Below are positions 1 to 8,969 of a stretch of 64,000 nucleotides of DNA, piece by piece; within the stretch, counting starts at the first letter, position 1, and every line of letters starts with the position of its first letter. Source of the stretch: G039954875 sp039954875 (GTDB lineage Bacteria; Bacteroidota; Bacteroidia; Flavobacteriales; Blattabacteriaceae); contig CP157202.1 in NCBI GenBank assembly GCA_039954875.1, positions 1,364,001-1,428,000 on the forward strand, in the 5' to 3' direction. The position numbers and the translations under genes were made by a program. The notes beneath the pieces are model-generated. The model did not search any database and had not been told where the DNA came from. It saw nothing but the letters and a program-made list of their open reading frames with translations.

Positions 1-72
1 TTCAAAATCGATCGGGCTACGCGTGAAGAATTTTTGCATCATATCGGAGTTTCGACCCGTTGGGATGTGTGA
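1..72 (+). CDS. folE: GTP cyclohydrolase I, C-terminal end (partial)
   Basis: The window opens inside a reading frame whose last 23 residues run to TGA at 70-72. They contain FKIDRATREEFL, close to the C-terminal FREDPKTREEFL of GTP cyclohydrolase I, the enzyme that makes dihydroneopterin triphosphate from GTP for folate. It lies 20 bp upstream of cysS on the same strand, so the two are probably cotranscribed. Only the tail is visible, so intactness cannot be judged. Confidence 0.75.
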   Translation, partial: FKIDRATREEFLHHIGVSTRWDV

Positions 73-92
73 CATACCAACCATCTTAGACT

Positions 93-1583
93 ATGAGGCA
101 ACAGTACGACCGACAAGTCAAGATTTACAATTCGTTTAGTGGGAAAAAAGAGCTATTCAAGCCCATCACTCCAGGGCATGTGGGGATGTACGTTTGTGGT
201 CCGACAGTCTACAACCAGGTCCATCTAGGCAATTGCCGTACCTTCATCTCTTTTGACCTAGTCTTCCGCTATTTGAAGCATCTGGGTTATAATTTGCACT
301 ATGTGCGCAACATCACCGATGTGGGTCATCTAGAAAACGATACAGACGAGGGTGAGGATAAAATCTCTAAAAAAGCCCGACTCGAGCAACTTGAGCCGAT
401 GGAAATAGTTCAAAAGTATACTTTGGATTTTCATCATATCTTACGCCTTTTCAACACCGTACCCCCCAGTATTGAACCCATTGCTACGGGTCATATCATC
501 GAACAGATCGAATGGATCAAAAAGCTAATCAAAAAAGGCTTGGCTTATGATATCGATGGCTCGGTCTATTTCGATGTAAAAACCTATAATATAGAGTATG
601 ATTATGGAGCACTCAGCAGACGGAAGATCAATGAATTGATCGTACAGACTCGACCTCTAGAGGGGCAAGAAGGTAAACGCAATCCTCAAGATTTTGCCCT
701 ATGGAAAAGAGCTGCTCCCGAGCACATCATGCGTTGGCCTTCGCCTTGGGGAGAGGGTTTTCCAGGCTGGCATCTTGAGTGTACAGCGATGAGCGTAAAG
801 TACCTCGGCGATACCTTCGATATCCATGGTGGGGGTATAGATTTAAAATTTCCTCACCACGAATGCGAATTGGCACAAGCTCAAGGGGTTTATGGTAAAC
901 CTCCAGTGCATTATTGGATGCATGCCAATATGCTCACACTGAATGGACAGAAGATGAGCAAGTCTACTGGTAATGTGCTACTACCCGAATCACTTTTCAG
1001 TGGAATGAATGATTTTTTAGAAAAAGCCTTTCATCCGAGCATCGTGCGTTTTTTCATCCTACAAGCTCATTACCGCAATGTGTTGGATTTTTCCAATAAT
1101 GCGATCGTTGCTGCCGAGCGGGGCTATTACCGCCTGATGGATGCTTTTGAGTCTTTAGCAGAGCTTTCAGCAGGGACCATATCAGCTTTTGATGTGGTGG
1201 CTTGGCATCAAAAGTGTTATAAAGCGATGAATGATGATTTCAACAGTCCAGTCTTGATTGCTCAGCTCTTCGAAGCCGTTCGGTACATCGATGCACTATG
1301 CAAGGGAGACGCTCAATTAACTGCTACAGATCTTGATCTTCTAAAGCTTACAATGCATAACTTTATTTTTGAAGTACTTGGACTTGAATCGGTCAAGCGA
1401 GAGTATCCTAAAATGCCTAATTGTCCTCAAGCTTTGATCCAATTGCTCATCGCACTACGTGATCAAGCCCGTCATGAGAAGAATTGGGCACTTTCAGACC
1501 AGATCCGTGATGAATTAGCCCGGCTAGGTATCCAATTGCAGGATGGCAAAGGAAGTATCACTTTTGAGCTCATTCAGTGTTAG
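93..1583 (+). CDS. cysS: Cysteinyl-tRNA synthetase
   Basis: Charges tRNA-Cys with cysteine in the cytoplasm. The 496-residue product has the normal class I length and layout: CGPTVY at about 35-40 with the zinc ligand Cys35, the HIGH-type motif HLGN just after it, zinc ligands in WHLECT (Cys230) and HHECE (about 255-259), and the KMSKS loop at 287-291 followed by TGN. The C-terminal helical domain ends in a DQIRDEL segment. The ATG at 93 is the only start that keeps the N-terminal strand before the Cys35 loop. No frameshift or missing catalytic residue is seen, so the gene looks functional. Confidence 0.97.
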   Translation: MRQQYDRQVKIYNSFSGKKELFKPITPGHVGMYVCGPTVYNQVHLGNCRTFISFDLVFRYLKHLGYNLHYVRNITDVGHLENDTDEGEDKISKKARLEQLEPMEIVQKYTLDFHHILRLFNTVPPSIEPIATGHIIEQIEWIKKLIKKGLAYDIDGSVYFDVKTYNIEYDYGALSRRKINELIVQTRPLEGQEGKRNPQDFALWKRAAPEHIMRWPSPWGEGFPGWHLECTAMSVKYLGDTFDIHGGGIDLKFPHHECELAQAQGVYGKPPVHYWMHANMLTLNGQKMSKSTGNVLLPESLFSGMNDFLEKAFHPSIVRFFILQAHYRNVLDFSNNAIVAAERGYYRLMDAFESLAELSAGTISAFDVVAWHQKCYKAMNDDFNSPVLIAQLFEAVRYIDALCKGDAQLTATDLDLLKLTMHNFIFEVLGLESVKREYPKMPNCPQALIQLLIALRDQARHEKNWALSDQIRDELARLGIQLQDGKGSITFELIQC

Positions 1584-2619
1584 AATACTCAAAATCTTGT
1601 TTAAATCATGCTAAACGAAACGAATGGACAGAAAACTTCTTGGGTTTTTCCTCTGAGCAAGAAGCTTCTGCGCTACTCGAGCTATTGAGCTTAGAAAAAT
1701 ACTGACAAGAACAGTTTTAGCTGAAATCTCAAAGACATCAAGACGGTATCCAATTTCATTTAGTTTCTACAGGCAGTAGGACAATCTCAATGGTTCAAGG
1801 GGCATGATCGTTCTAAGTACGAGAACGTAGTAGTTGATCAAGACATCAAAAAGTGTTATTTTAGACTATTCCAAAAATTAGGCTTTATAAAAGAAGTTCT
1901 ATGTGATCCACAAAAATAAGGTATGCCCAACTTTTCCATTATGCTTGGAAGTTATAAGATTGTAGTAAGGATTCGTGTCAATACTTTTATGAATGATATT
2001 ATAAAGACACAGGTTATCCCCTAGATAGTGGTAGACGTTGGACAAAACAAGCATATCGTATTGGACCTAGGCAGCAATCGTCACTTGGTTGCATTGAAGA
2101 CGGAAAACTAATCCCCATGAAGCATACAAAAATTAACCGCATTATACAAGCCGACAACAGAAATGGAAATGATCACTTTGATTGTTGTAGAGTGTATACA
2201 AAAACAAAACACTTCCACGCTTTTGTCCTATCAGGCTGTAGATGTAGAAACGATATCTAAAGTGTAAAACCCGTACAGGCTCGTAATTTGTAAAAATATG
2301 AAATACAGCAAGTAACCTTAAGAGATCAATTACCAACCGACTATGTAGAGGTGTCCAGAGACCTATCAAGTTGCTTGCCTATTCAAATCAATCCTATGTC
2401 GAGCGGCAAAAACCTGATATGCAATCCGGACTGGGACAGGATTATGAAGCGTATTACATCGGACAAGGGTTCGATTGGGAAAATTTTAGAGATTTTTCTA
2501 TGAGTATCACTAATTGTTTTGGTGAGTTCGCCGGTATGATCAATATTAGTTTTGCAGCCTATCAAGCTAATAGACTAAAATCGGATTGAGGCTTAGAATC
2601 TTCGAGCCAGGTGTCTTCT
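1584..2619. other. Decayed, unassigned stretch
   Basis: About 1 kb between cysS and the homoserine dehydrogenase remnant. Plus-strand frames carry protein-like pieces broken by stops, for example around 1780-1915, 1990-2130 and 2371-2589 (a 72-codon open frame with no recognisable domain). I could not name an ancestor for any of them. The frequent stops and the neighbouring pseudogene suggest an old dead gene rather than a regulatory region. Confidence 0.5.
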
Positions 2620-3732
2620 TCGAGCTGTTGTTGCCGGATCGTACCCAATAGATAGTTCACCTCTATATGCTTGAAAAATATTCTTCGATCCGCTCGAAGT
2701 CTGAGAGTTCAGATACATGTCTATTGTACCGAACCTAGGCCCTGAATAAAGCATCACGAGATACCTTAAAAGTTTGGTTTTTGTCTTACCCTTTTTCGAA
2801 TTCGTATTTATTTATACTTTATATGTCAAGACTGAGATGTCTGAGAGTACTGCCGAGCCTGTGAGCTTATCTTCGTTTCCTTTCCCGACCCATCAATTGC
2901 TTTTCGAAAAAAGCACTTTCTAAGATCATGCCATTGTATTCATAACGGATGTGTGCCAATGGGTCCTGTTTACTGATGAAAACTAGTATACAAAGAATCC
3001 GTATACCCCTTGTCCTTCTTTTTTTTGCATTAGGCTAAGAGCTTTATCCCCCATTGGCGTTGCCGGGCAAAGTTCAGATCGAATGGTGTGATGTGTGAGA
3101 TGCCAAAATAGAAGATATCTTTGGGCTGGACAATAAGGCTAAATAGGTGAAACAAGATGATGCATAACTTGTATTTAAGATCGATATCTTCGACATCTAA
3201 CCGGGGATAAGTCTCTGCAAAATCTTTCTCTTAGATTTGTTACAATGCTTATTCAAAAGGCAAGCGCCCCCTTCAGCCATGTGTGTGAAAATAAATTGGT
3301 TGAGCCGTTGAAGATACAGTAGACTGCTCCGAGCAAATCATTATCATAGTATTCCTCCAAGTTGTGGATGATTGGGATGCTAGCACAGTAAGAGGCCTCG
3401 TAGAGAAAAGGCATCTTATATTTTTCTTGCAGTACTAGTAAAACTGGTAAGTTTTCAGATATCATCTTATTGTTAGCTCATAATTGCTAAAAATATCTAA
3501 AAAGTTACTATAATGGCATCGATCAGACCGACATTATCATCGATCTGTGGGTCGTCGAACAATTATTCTGGCTCTGTGGTGAAGAAGCTTGCTTGATCGG
3601 TCGGGGCTTTTCCGGATATTTAATGCAGATCTTTTTGATCTCGGCTCGGATGCCTTCGATCTCATGCAAGACGTGATAAAGACCTGTACCTACGCATCTG
3701 AAACCTAATACTGCCAATTGAATCTTTGTCAT
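2620..3732 (-). pseudogene. hom: Homoserine dehydrogenase remnant
   Basis: Minus-strand frames spell out a Bacteroidota homoserine dehydrogenase in order but in several frames. The Rossmann N-terminus is at 3732 (MTKIQLAVLGFRCVGTGLY, then IRAEIKKICIKYPEKPR). The substrate domain is near 3460-3290, with NLEEYYDNDLLG and the family signature IFNGSTN. Then FYFGISHITPFDLNFARQ lies near 3110-3060, and QDPLAHIRYEYNGMILE lies near 2960-2890. Internal stops, frameshifts and missing stretches leave no usable frame. It would have reduced aspartate semialdehyde to homoserine for threonine and methionine. It lies 40 bp downstream of the PLP enzyme at 3772-4908 on the same strand, so both were presumably one SAM-controlled operon. 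The lower boundary is approximate. Confidence 0.88.
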
Positions 3733-3771
3733 CGTGGATCGAAATTTTTAAATAGTTTTCTTCTTTTTGAT

Positions 3772-4908
3772 TTAAACAAAAGCCTGTTCAAGGTCTTCTA
3801 TCAAGTCGTCGACATGTTCTATCCCACACGAGAGACGTATGAGTGAGTCTTGGATACCTATGGCGTGCCTGGCTTTTTCTGGGATGGATTTGTGTGTCAT
3901 CGTCGCTGGGTGACAAAGTAAGCTTTTAGTCCCTCCGAGGCTCTCGGCTAGTTTGAATAAGGATGTAGATGTGATAAAACCATCTGCAGCGGCTGTTGTA
4001 TCGTCTTTGAGACTGAAGGAGACAATTCCACCAAAGGCGCGTTGTTGTTTGGCTGCTATGATGTGATTTTTATGAGACGTCAACCCGGGATAATAGACCT
4101 TGTCAACCTCCTGATGTTGGTTGAGAAAGTCTGCTATTTTGGAGGCATTAGCCGACTGTTTTTCCATGCGCAAGTATAGGGTTTGGATACCTCTGAGGGT
4201 CAGCCAAGAGTCAAATGGTGCCAAGACACCACCGGTAGCGTTTTGAATGTATTTGAGTCGATCGGCCAGCTCAGGATCTCTCACCACGGTCAGGCCAGCC
4301 AATACATCCGAATGCCCGGCAAGGTATTTTGTTGCACTGTGAATGACGATATCGACACCCAAATCCAGAGGATTTTGCAGAGCGGGTGAAGCAAAGGTGT
4401 TATCGACGACTACCCATACTTTATAGGCCTTGGCTGTCCGACTGATAGCAGCAATGTCTGATATTTTCAACGTAGGATTAGCCGGTGATTCTAACCAGAT
4501 CATCTTGGTCTTATCAGAGATGGCGTGGAGGACATTTTCACTTTCAGCAGTGTCTACAAATTTAACCTCGATGCCCAAGCGGTTGTATACGGTCGTCAAT
4601 GCACGGAAAGTACCCCCATAAATATTATCTACAGCTATAATTTCATCACCAGCATTAAGCAATTTAAGAACAGCGTCTATGGCTGCCAGACCTGAAGCAA
4701 AGGCTAAACCTGATCGGCCGTTTTCTAGAGTAGCTATCGTTTCTTCCAGAATTTTTCTTGTCGGGTTGTTTGTGCGGGTATAATCAAAACCCCTATTTAT
4801 GCCTGGTGCCTCTTGTACATAAGTAGAGGTCTGGTAGATCGGTGTAGAAATGGCTCCTGTCAAGGAGTCGGGCGATACGCCGTGGATGAGTTTTGTTTCT
4901 GCTTTCAT
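3772..4908 (-). CDS. Cystathionine gamma-synthase/lyase-type PLP enzyme
   Basis: A 378-residue member of the Cys/Met-metabolism PLP family. It has FASGLAAIDAVLKLL for cofactor phosphate contacts, VVVDNTFASPALQNPL, and the PLP lysine Lys194 in SATKYLAGHSDV. The C-terminal GGTKSLLCHPATMTH and RLSCGIEHVDDL segments are typical of MetB/MetC/CGL enzymes. Length and motifs are complete. Whether it acts as cystathionine gamma-synthase, gamma-lyase or a sulfhydrylase cannot be told from sequence. The SAM-I riboswitch upstream ties it to methionine or cysteine metabolism. With the adjoining hom dead, a lyase or salvage role is more plausible than de novo methionine synthesis (inference). Confidence 0.92.
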   Translation of the reverse strand: MKAETKLIHGVSPDSLTGAISTPIYQTSTYVQEAPGINRGFDYTRTNNPTRKILEETIATLENGRSGLAFASGLAAIDAVLKLLNAGDEIIAVDNIYGGTFRALTTVYNRLGIEVKFVDTAESENVLHAISDKTKMIWLESPANPTLKISDIAAISRTAKAYKVWVVVDNTFASPALQNPLDLGVDIVIHSATKYLAGHSDVLAGLTVVRDPELADRLKYIQNATGGVLAPFDSWLTLRGIQTLYLRMEKQSANASKIADFLNQHQEVDKVYYPGLTSHKNHIIAAKQQRAFGGIVSFSLKDDTTAAADGFITSTSLFKLAESLGGTKSLLCHPATMTHKSIPEKARHAIGIQDSLIRLSCGIEHVDDLIEDLEQAFV

Positions 4909-4973
4909 GATAGGATAGTTTATTGGTTTGTTTTAAATGAGGCTTATCATGAAAGATTTCGGAAGGCTTCCCA

Positions 4974-5009
4974 ACAAAAAAGCCTCTCCCGAATAAACCG
5001 AAAGAGACT
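4974..5009 (-). terminator. Riboswitch-linked intrinsic terminator
   Basis: On the minus strand an 11-bp stem (arms at 4999-5009 and 4981-4991, three G-U pairs, 7-nt loop) is followed directly by a T run. It lies between the SAM-I aptamer and the start of the PLP enzyme, where the expression platform of a transcriptional OFF switch belongs. Confidence 0.8.
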
Positions 5010-5052
5010 TTCATGCTATGAAAAACACTTCGATTGCAAATTCTACTTTCGA

Positions 5053-5169
5053 CTTATCTTCCCCCTATTGGATAGGGTTGGAAGCAGCACCTTCTTTTCT
5101 CAATTGATTTGTTAAGATAAAGGGTTGCTAAGGCTTCGTCGGGCCAAATCCCTCCACCTTTCATGATAA
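5053..5169 (-). promoter_or_regulatory. SAM-I (S-box) riboswitch aptamer
   Basis: Read on the minus strand, the element begins TTATCATGAAAGGTGGAGGG, continues with the conserved GGCCC..GAAGCC..AGCAACC block, then AAGGTGCT, and ends GATAAG. The ends pair as helix P1 (UUAUC with GAUAA). This is the S-adenosylmethionine-binding S-box consensus in correct order and length. With the terminator at 4974-5009 it should stop transcription of the PLP enzyme (and formerly hom) when SAM is plentiful. The element looks intact although the second gene of the operon is dead. Confidence 0.93.
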
Positions 5170-5198
5170 GTAATTTTTTTTAAAGAACAGCCAGGGTC

Positions 5199-5206
5199 CA
5201 AATATA
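5199..5206 (-). promoter_or_regulatory. Bacteroidota -7 promoter box, TATATTTG
   Basis: Minus-strand TATATTTG matches the TAnnTTTG consensus of the Bacteroidota primary sigma factor and sits 30 bp upstream of the riboswitch 5' end, the right place for its promoter. No good -33 TTG is visible. Confidence 0.6.
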
Positions 5207-5916
5207 ATGAATTTGTTCTTTGGTTTTTTATATTCTTTATATTTCTCAAAGAAATATTTCCTAGGATCAGGACATTGTGATACTTGACAGCCTCCTTGAA
5301 TCATCTTTGTTACGTTATATTATAGAATTTGGTTTTTTCTTCTCGTTTTTTCCTTGAAATCACTAGAATGAATTCTGGATCGAATGAGATCTAATAGTTT
5401 CATATTTAATAAATTTTAATTTATTTAATATTTAGTATTTATTATTATTTAAATATAATATAATGATAAAATAATTAATTTATATATTTTATTTTTAACT
5501 TATGATAGATAGTTTGTGTTTTTATCTGGTCTGTATATTATATTTCTCTGAATTATAATAATTTTCATGTTTTATTAAAGTGGTTTTTACTCTTCTTAGT
5601 TGTGTCCTTCTTAATAAAAGAAATGAGAAGCGCTATCTCGAAAATATGGTAAAGAATGTCTTCTTATTGCTTTTTTCATCACTTCTTCTACCCAGTCACC
5701 TCCATCTTTAAAAGTTTTAAATTGGTATTTAGTTAATGATTCCATAATCTTAATTTTTAGTTTATAACACGAATACAGTGTCTTGTTTTGTGGAGATTAA
5801 TTTTTAAGTATTAAAAAAATGAATGTATTAATATTAAATTATTTTATTATGCGACGTCAATGATTTATTAAGCTTTATATTGAAGTCTCATCCCTATCTT
5901 ATGCCTGGGTGGGAGA
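5207..5916. other. AT-rich intergenic region
   Basis: Roughly 700 bp of very AT-rich sequence between the riboswitch promoter and the end of dusB. Apart from a 44-codon minus-strand frame at 5611-5745 (listed separately), no coding similarity, RNA fold or repeat was recognised. It may be worn-out former coding DNA. Confidence 0.5.
5611..5745 (-). CDS. Possible small protein, 44 residues, unknown
   Basis: An ATG-initiated frame on the minus strand encodes 44 residues, beginning MESLTKYQFKTFKDGG and containing WVEEVMKKAIRRH and a basic, aromatic tail ending HFFY. The amphipathic, charged make-up looks more like protein than translated noise, and it is the only such frame in this AT-rich gap. 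It could equally be the end of a lost gene. I do not recognise a family. Confidence 0.25.
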   Translation of the reverse strand: MESLTKYQFKTFKDGGDWVEEVMKKAIRRHSLPYFRDSASHFFY

Positions 5917-6909
5917 TCATACGGTTGTGACTTTAGCATAATCGTTTGCTATGCTTTCGAGTGCGGCTGAGAGAGCTGCTTGCGATTGGGCAGTTATAAG
6001 TCTTTGGCGCGCAGCTTTGGTATATGATAGACCTTTGAAGTAGTTGGTGTAGTGACAGCGCATTTCTAAGATCCCAAGTCTTTCGCCTTTCCAATCTATA
6101 GACCATTGTAGGTGTCTTCGGATGGCTTCTAAGCGTTGGCTCATTGTAGGTTTTGGCAATAGGACTCCTGTACGGAAGTAGTGTTTAATCTCGTCGAAGA
6201 TCCAGGGGGATCCTATGGCAGCACGGCCGATCATCGCACCGTCTAGACCATATTTATCACGCATCTCTAGGGCTTTTTCGGGGCTGTCTACGTCGCCATT
6301 ACCAAAAATGGGGATTTGGATGCGAGGGTTATTTTTCACTGCAGCAATCTTAGTCCAGTCAGCTACTCCCTTGTACATCTGGGCGCGGGTCCGGCCGTGT
6401 ATCGAAAGGGCTTGCACGCCGACGTCTTGCAAGCGTTCGGCTACTTCTTGAATCCGAATGCTTTGTTCATCCCAGCCCAATCGGGTTTTTACTGTCACTG
6501 GTAGGCTGGTGCGTCGGACCACAGCGGCTGTTAGGGCGACCATCTTGTTGATATCTTTCAGGATGGCAGCTCCAGCACCTTTGCAGATGACTTTCTTGAC
6601 CGGGCAACCGAAATTGATATCGATGATATCGGAGTGCTGTGTGTTGATGATGTCTATGGCTTGCATCATGGCGTCCATCTCGGCTCCAAATATTTGGATG
6701 CCGACGGGACGCTCGTATTCGAAAATATCGAGTTTTTTAGTGCTATTTTCGGCTTGCCAAATCAAACCTTCGATGGAAATGAATTCTGTAAACATCAAGT
6801 CAGCGCCATATGCTTTGCATAGACGTCTGAAAGGTGGGTCACTCACATCTTCCATGGGCGCCAGGAGTAGAGGAAAGGTATCAAATGTCAGTGGGCCGAC
6901 CTTTACCAT
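5917..6909 (-). CDS. dus: tRNA-dihydrouridine synthase, DusB-like
   Basis: FMN-dependent reduction of uridine to dihydrouridine in the tRNA D-loop. The recognisable protein starts MVKVGPLTFDTFPLLLAPM. It contains APMEDVSDPPFR (flavin pocket), DINFGCPVKKV with the catalytic-loop cysteine, GAGAAIL, VKTRLGWD, SIHGRTRAQMYKG, IFGNGDV and DGAMIGRAAIGSPWIF, all in Dus order. I chose the ATG at 6909 because the 26 residues of the longer frame (up to 6987) do not resemble the family. The result is 330 residues, normal length. It diverges from atpB with about 160 bp between them. Confidence 0.92.
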   Translation of the reverse strand: MVKVGPLTFDTFPLLLAPMEDVSDPPFRRLCKAYGADLMFTEFISIEGLIWQAENSTKKLDIFEYERPVGIQIFGAEMDAMMQAIDIINTQHSDIIDINFGCPVKKVICKGAGAAILKDINKMVALTAAVVRRTSLPVTVKTRLGWDEQSIRIQEVAERLQDVGVQALSIHGRTRAQMYKGVADWTKIAAVKNNPRIQIPIFGNGDVDSPEKALEMRDKYGLDGAMIGRAAIGSPWIFDEIKHYFRTGVLLPKPTMSQRLEAIRRHLQWSIDWKGERLGILEMRCHYTNYFKGLSYTKAARQRLITAQSQAALSAALESIANDYAKVTTV

Positions 6910-7044
6910 AGATTGAATGCGTTTAGTGGATGCAAAATTATCTGAATGGCACGACATATAAGTCAAGAGAAGGTGTTTCATCATCATCGAGTTTCCTTCT
7001 AATATAGATTATTTGGCCAGTTCACTTTGTGAATTAAAAAATTC

Positions 7045-7052
7045 TAAATTTG
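7045..7052 (+). promoter_or_regulatory. Bacteroidota -7 promoter box upstream of atpB
   Basis: TAAATTTG fits TAnnTTTG and lies 22 bp before the atpB ATG chosen here at 7074. It also overlaps the would-be TTG start at 7050, which supports the ATG at 7074 as the true start. The -33 element is not clear. Confidence 0.5.
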
Positions 7053-7073
7053 CCCCGATCCCAAAAGAAGGTC

Positions 7074-8147
7074 ATGATACCGAAGAGAACGATTTTTTTT
7101 TCTATACTATTGAGTTTGGTCTGCCATTGGGGGTATACTAAGCATGAATCCCAGGATGCTGTGGTCCTGGGAGCTGACAAAGAGCGTTTTGATCCCGCTA
7201 AGGTAATCATTGAGCACATAATCGACTCTCACGAATGGCATCTTTGGGGAGATGGAGATAAGGCAGTGACCATCCCGTTGCCTGTAATATTGTTAGATAA
7301 TGGGATTCAAATATTCATGTCTTCTGAATTTGCTCATGGTAATAAAATTGTGCAAAGGTCTGGGAATTTTTATAAGATATTTCATGATAAGATCTATAAA
7401 ACAAACGCTTCCGGTGATTGGACTGTTGATGCTTTAAGAAATCCTATCAATAAACAACCTTTGGATTTTTCTATAACCAAAAGTGTGGTGATGATCCTAC
7501 TTTCGGCTTTGCTCTTATGTATGATCTTTTTTCGCATGGCACGTTCGTACAAAGGGTATAGTATGACATGGCAATTAGGAAAAATCTTAGAACCTTTGGT
7601 TTTGTTTGTTAGGAATGAGGTTGCTATTCCTAATTTAGGCCATGAGAGGTACAAACGTTACCTGCCACTATTACTAACAATATTTTTCTTTATTCTGATC
7701 AATAATTTATTGGGACTTTTGCCTAGCGCTCCCAATGTGACGGGTAATATCAGCGTAACCCTGGTCTTAGCAACGACAACCTTTTTGGTAGTAAATCTTA
7801 GTGCCAATAAAGCTTATTGGAAACATATCTTTTGGATGCCCGGTGTACCTATCCCTGTACGATTTTTATTGGCTCCGATAGAATTGATTGGTGTTTTTAT
7901 CCGCCCTTTGACGTTGTGCATTCGTTTGTTTGCCAACATGACAGCCGGACATATCGTCATACTGAGCTTCATCTGTTTGATTTTTATGTTTAAAAATATT
8001 TTTACTGCGGGGTTCTCCGTGCCTTTTGCCTTGTTTATTTCGTTGTTGGAAGTGTTGGTCGCTTTTTTGCAGGCGTTCATATTTACTGCTTTGTCCGCTT
8101 TATTCATTGGAATAGCTGTAGAAGATCACGAGCATGAAATACGTTAA
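7074..8147 (+). CDS. atpB: ATP synthase F0 subunit a
   Basis: Membrane stator subunit a, which forms the proton half-channels against the c ring. The protein is 357 residues from the ATG at 7074. It opens with a hydrophobic signal-like segment and a long periplasmic N-terminal region, as usual in Bacteroidota. The membrane part follows from about residue 140. The essential arginine lies in LTLCIRLFANMTAGH, and the last helices hold LLEVLVAFLQAFIFTAL. First gene of the intact atpBEFHAG operon. Confidence 0.95.
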   Translation: MIPKRTIFFSILLSLVCHWGYTKHESQDAVVLGADKERFDPAKVIIEHIIDSHEWHLWGDGDKAVTIPLPVILLDNGIQIFMSSEFAHGNKIVQRSGNFYKIFHDKIYKTNASGDWTVDALRNPINKQPLDFSITKSVVMILLSALLLCMIFFRMARSYKGYSMTWQLGKILEPLVLFVRNEVAIPNLGHERYKRYLPLLLTIFFFILINNLLGLLPSAPNVTGNISVTLVLATTTFLVVNLSANKAYWKHIFWMPGVPIPVRFLLAPIELIGVFIRPLTLCIRLFANMTAGHIVILSFICLIFMFKNIFTAGFSVPFALFISLLEVLVAFLQAFIFTALSALFIGIAVEDHEHEIR

Positions 8148-8162
8148 TTTAATACATACATC

Positions 8163-8390
8163 ATGGATGCTAATTTGATTTATGCGAGCTTAGCTGCTAT
8201 TGGAGCAGGTTTATCCGTGATCGGTGCCGGATTGGGTATCGGTAAAATCGGTAGTTCGGCTATGGATGCTATTGCCCGTCAGCCCGAAGCTTCTGGGAAG
8301 ATCCAAAGTGCTATGATCATTGCCGCGGCCCTTGTAGAGGGTGCAGCCCTCTTCGGTGTGGTCACGGCTTTATTGACCGTTTTCAAGTGA
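8163..8390 (+). CDS. atpE: ATP synthase F0 subunit c
   Basis: A 75-residue two-helix proteolipid that forms the rotor ring. Helix 1 is the glycine-rich IGAGLSVIGAGLGIGKIG, then the polar loop ARQPE, then helix 2 with the ion-carrying Glu59 in AAALVEGAALFG. The glutamine and serine/threonine ligands that sodium-coupled c subunits place near the carboxylate are absent, so the ring is expected to carry protons (inference). It lies 15 bp after atpB. Confidence 0.96.
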   Translation: MDANLIYASLAAIGAGLSVIGAGLGIGKIGSSAMDAIARQPEASGKIQSAMIIAAALVEGAALFGVVTALLTVFK

Positions 8391-8468
8391 TCAGAAAGAG
8401 CTTTATCTGAGGTGGTTGGCTTCAGAAAAAACTTTTTATTGGAAGACTTAAAAAAATAAAAAATATAT

Positions 8469-8957
8469 ATGAATCTGGTAACTCCAACCGTCGGTTTAGT
8501 CGTTTGGCAAATGGTAATTTTTATCATACTATTAGTATTGCTTGCTAAATTTGCCTGGAAACCCATCATGCAATTTATCGAGCAACGTGAGGAAAATATT
8601 CGTAGCTCTCTAGAGATGGCTAAACAAGCTCGCGAGGAGGTGCAGCTCGTACAGGCCGATAGAGATCTACTTTTGAAAAAAGCTAGGCTAGAAAGAGATG
8701 AGATCTTAAAGGAAGCCCTTCAGATGAAGGATAAGATACAAGCCAAGGCTCAAGAAAGTGCCCAGGCCGAGAGCGATAAGATGATCAAAAATGCCAAGAT
8801 AGCCATTGAAAATGAACGCATGACGGCTGTTGCAGTTTTGAAAAATCAAGTAGCCGCTATTTCTTTAAGCATTGCAGAAAAGATTTTGAAAAAAGAATTA
8901 AATCATAAGGATCAGCAACAGCAATTTTTGCAAGGATTGGTCAATGAGTTAAAATAG
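8469..8957 (+). CDS. atpF: ATP synthase F0 subunit b
   Basis: Peripheral-stalk subunit b, 162 residues. One N-terminal membrane helix (VWQMVIFIILLVLLAKFAW) is followed by a long, highly charged coiled coil with heptad-like Glu/Lys/Ala repeats from about residue 35 to the end. Length and layout are standard. It follows atpE after 78 bp and precedes atpH by 12 bp. Confidence 0.95.
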   Translation: MNLVTPTVGLVVWQMVIFIILLVLLAKFAWKPIMQFIEQREENIRSSLEMAKQAREEVQLVQADRDLLLKKARLERDEILKEALQMKDKIQAKAQESAQAESDKMIKNAKIAIENERMTAVAVLKNQVAAISLSIAEKILKKELNHKDQQQQFLQGLVNELK

Positions 8958-8969
8958 TATTCTTAGCCT

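Noticed and set aside
4183..5115. Plus-strand frames over the PLP enzyme and riboswitch (68-100 codons)
   Set aside because: They are antisense to a complete enzyme and a structured RNA, with no family features of their own.
6215..6916. Plus-strand frames up to 152 codons across dusB
   Set aside because: Antisense shadows of a clearly conserved gene on the minus strand; composition and motifs belong to dusB.
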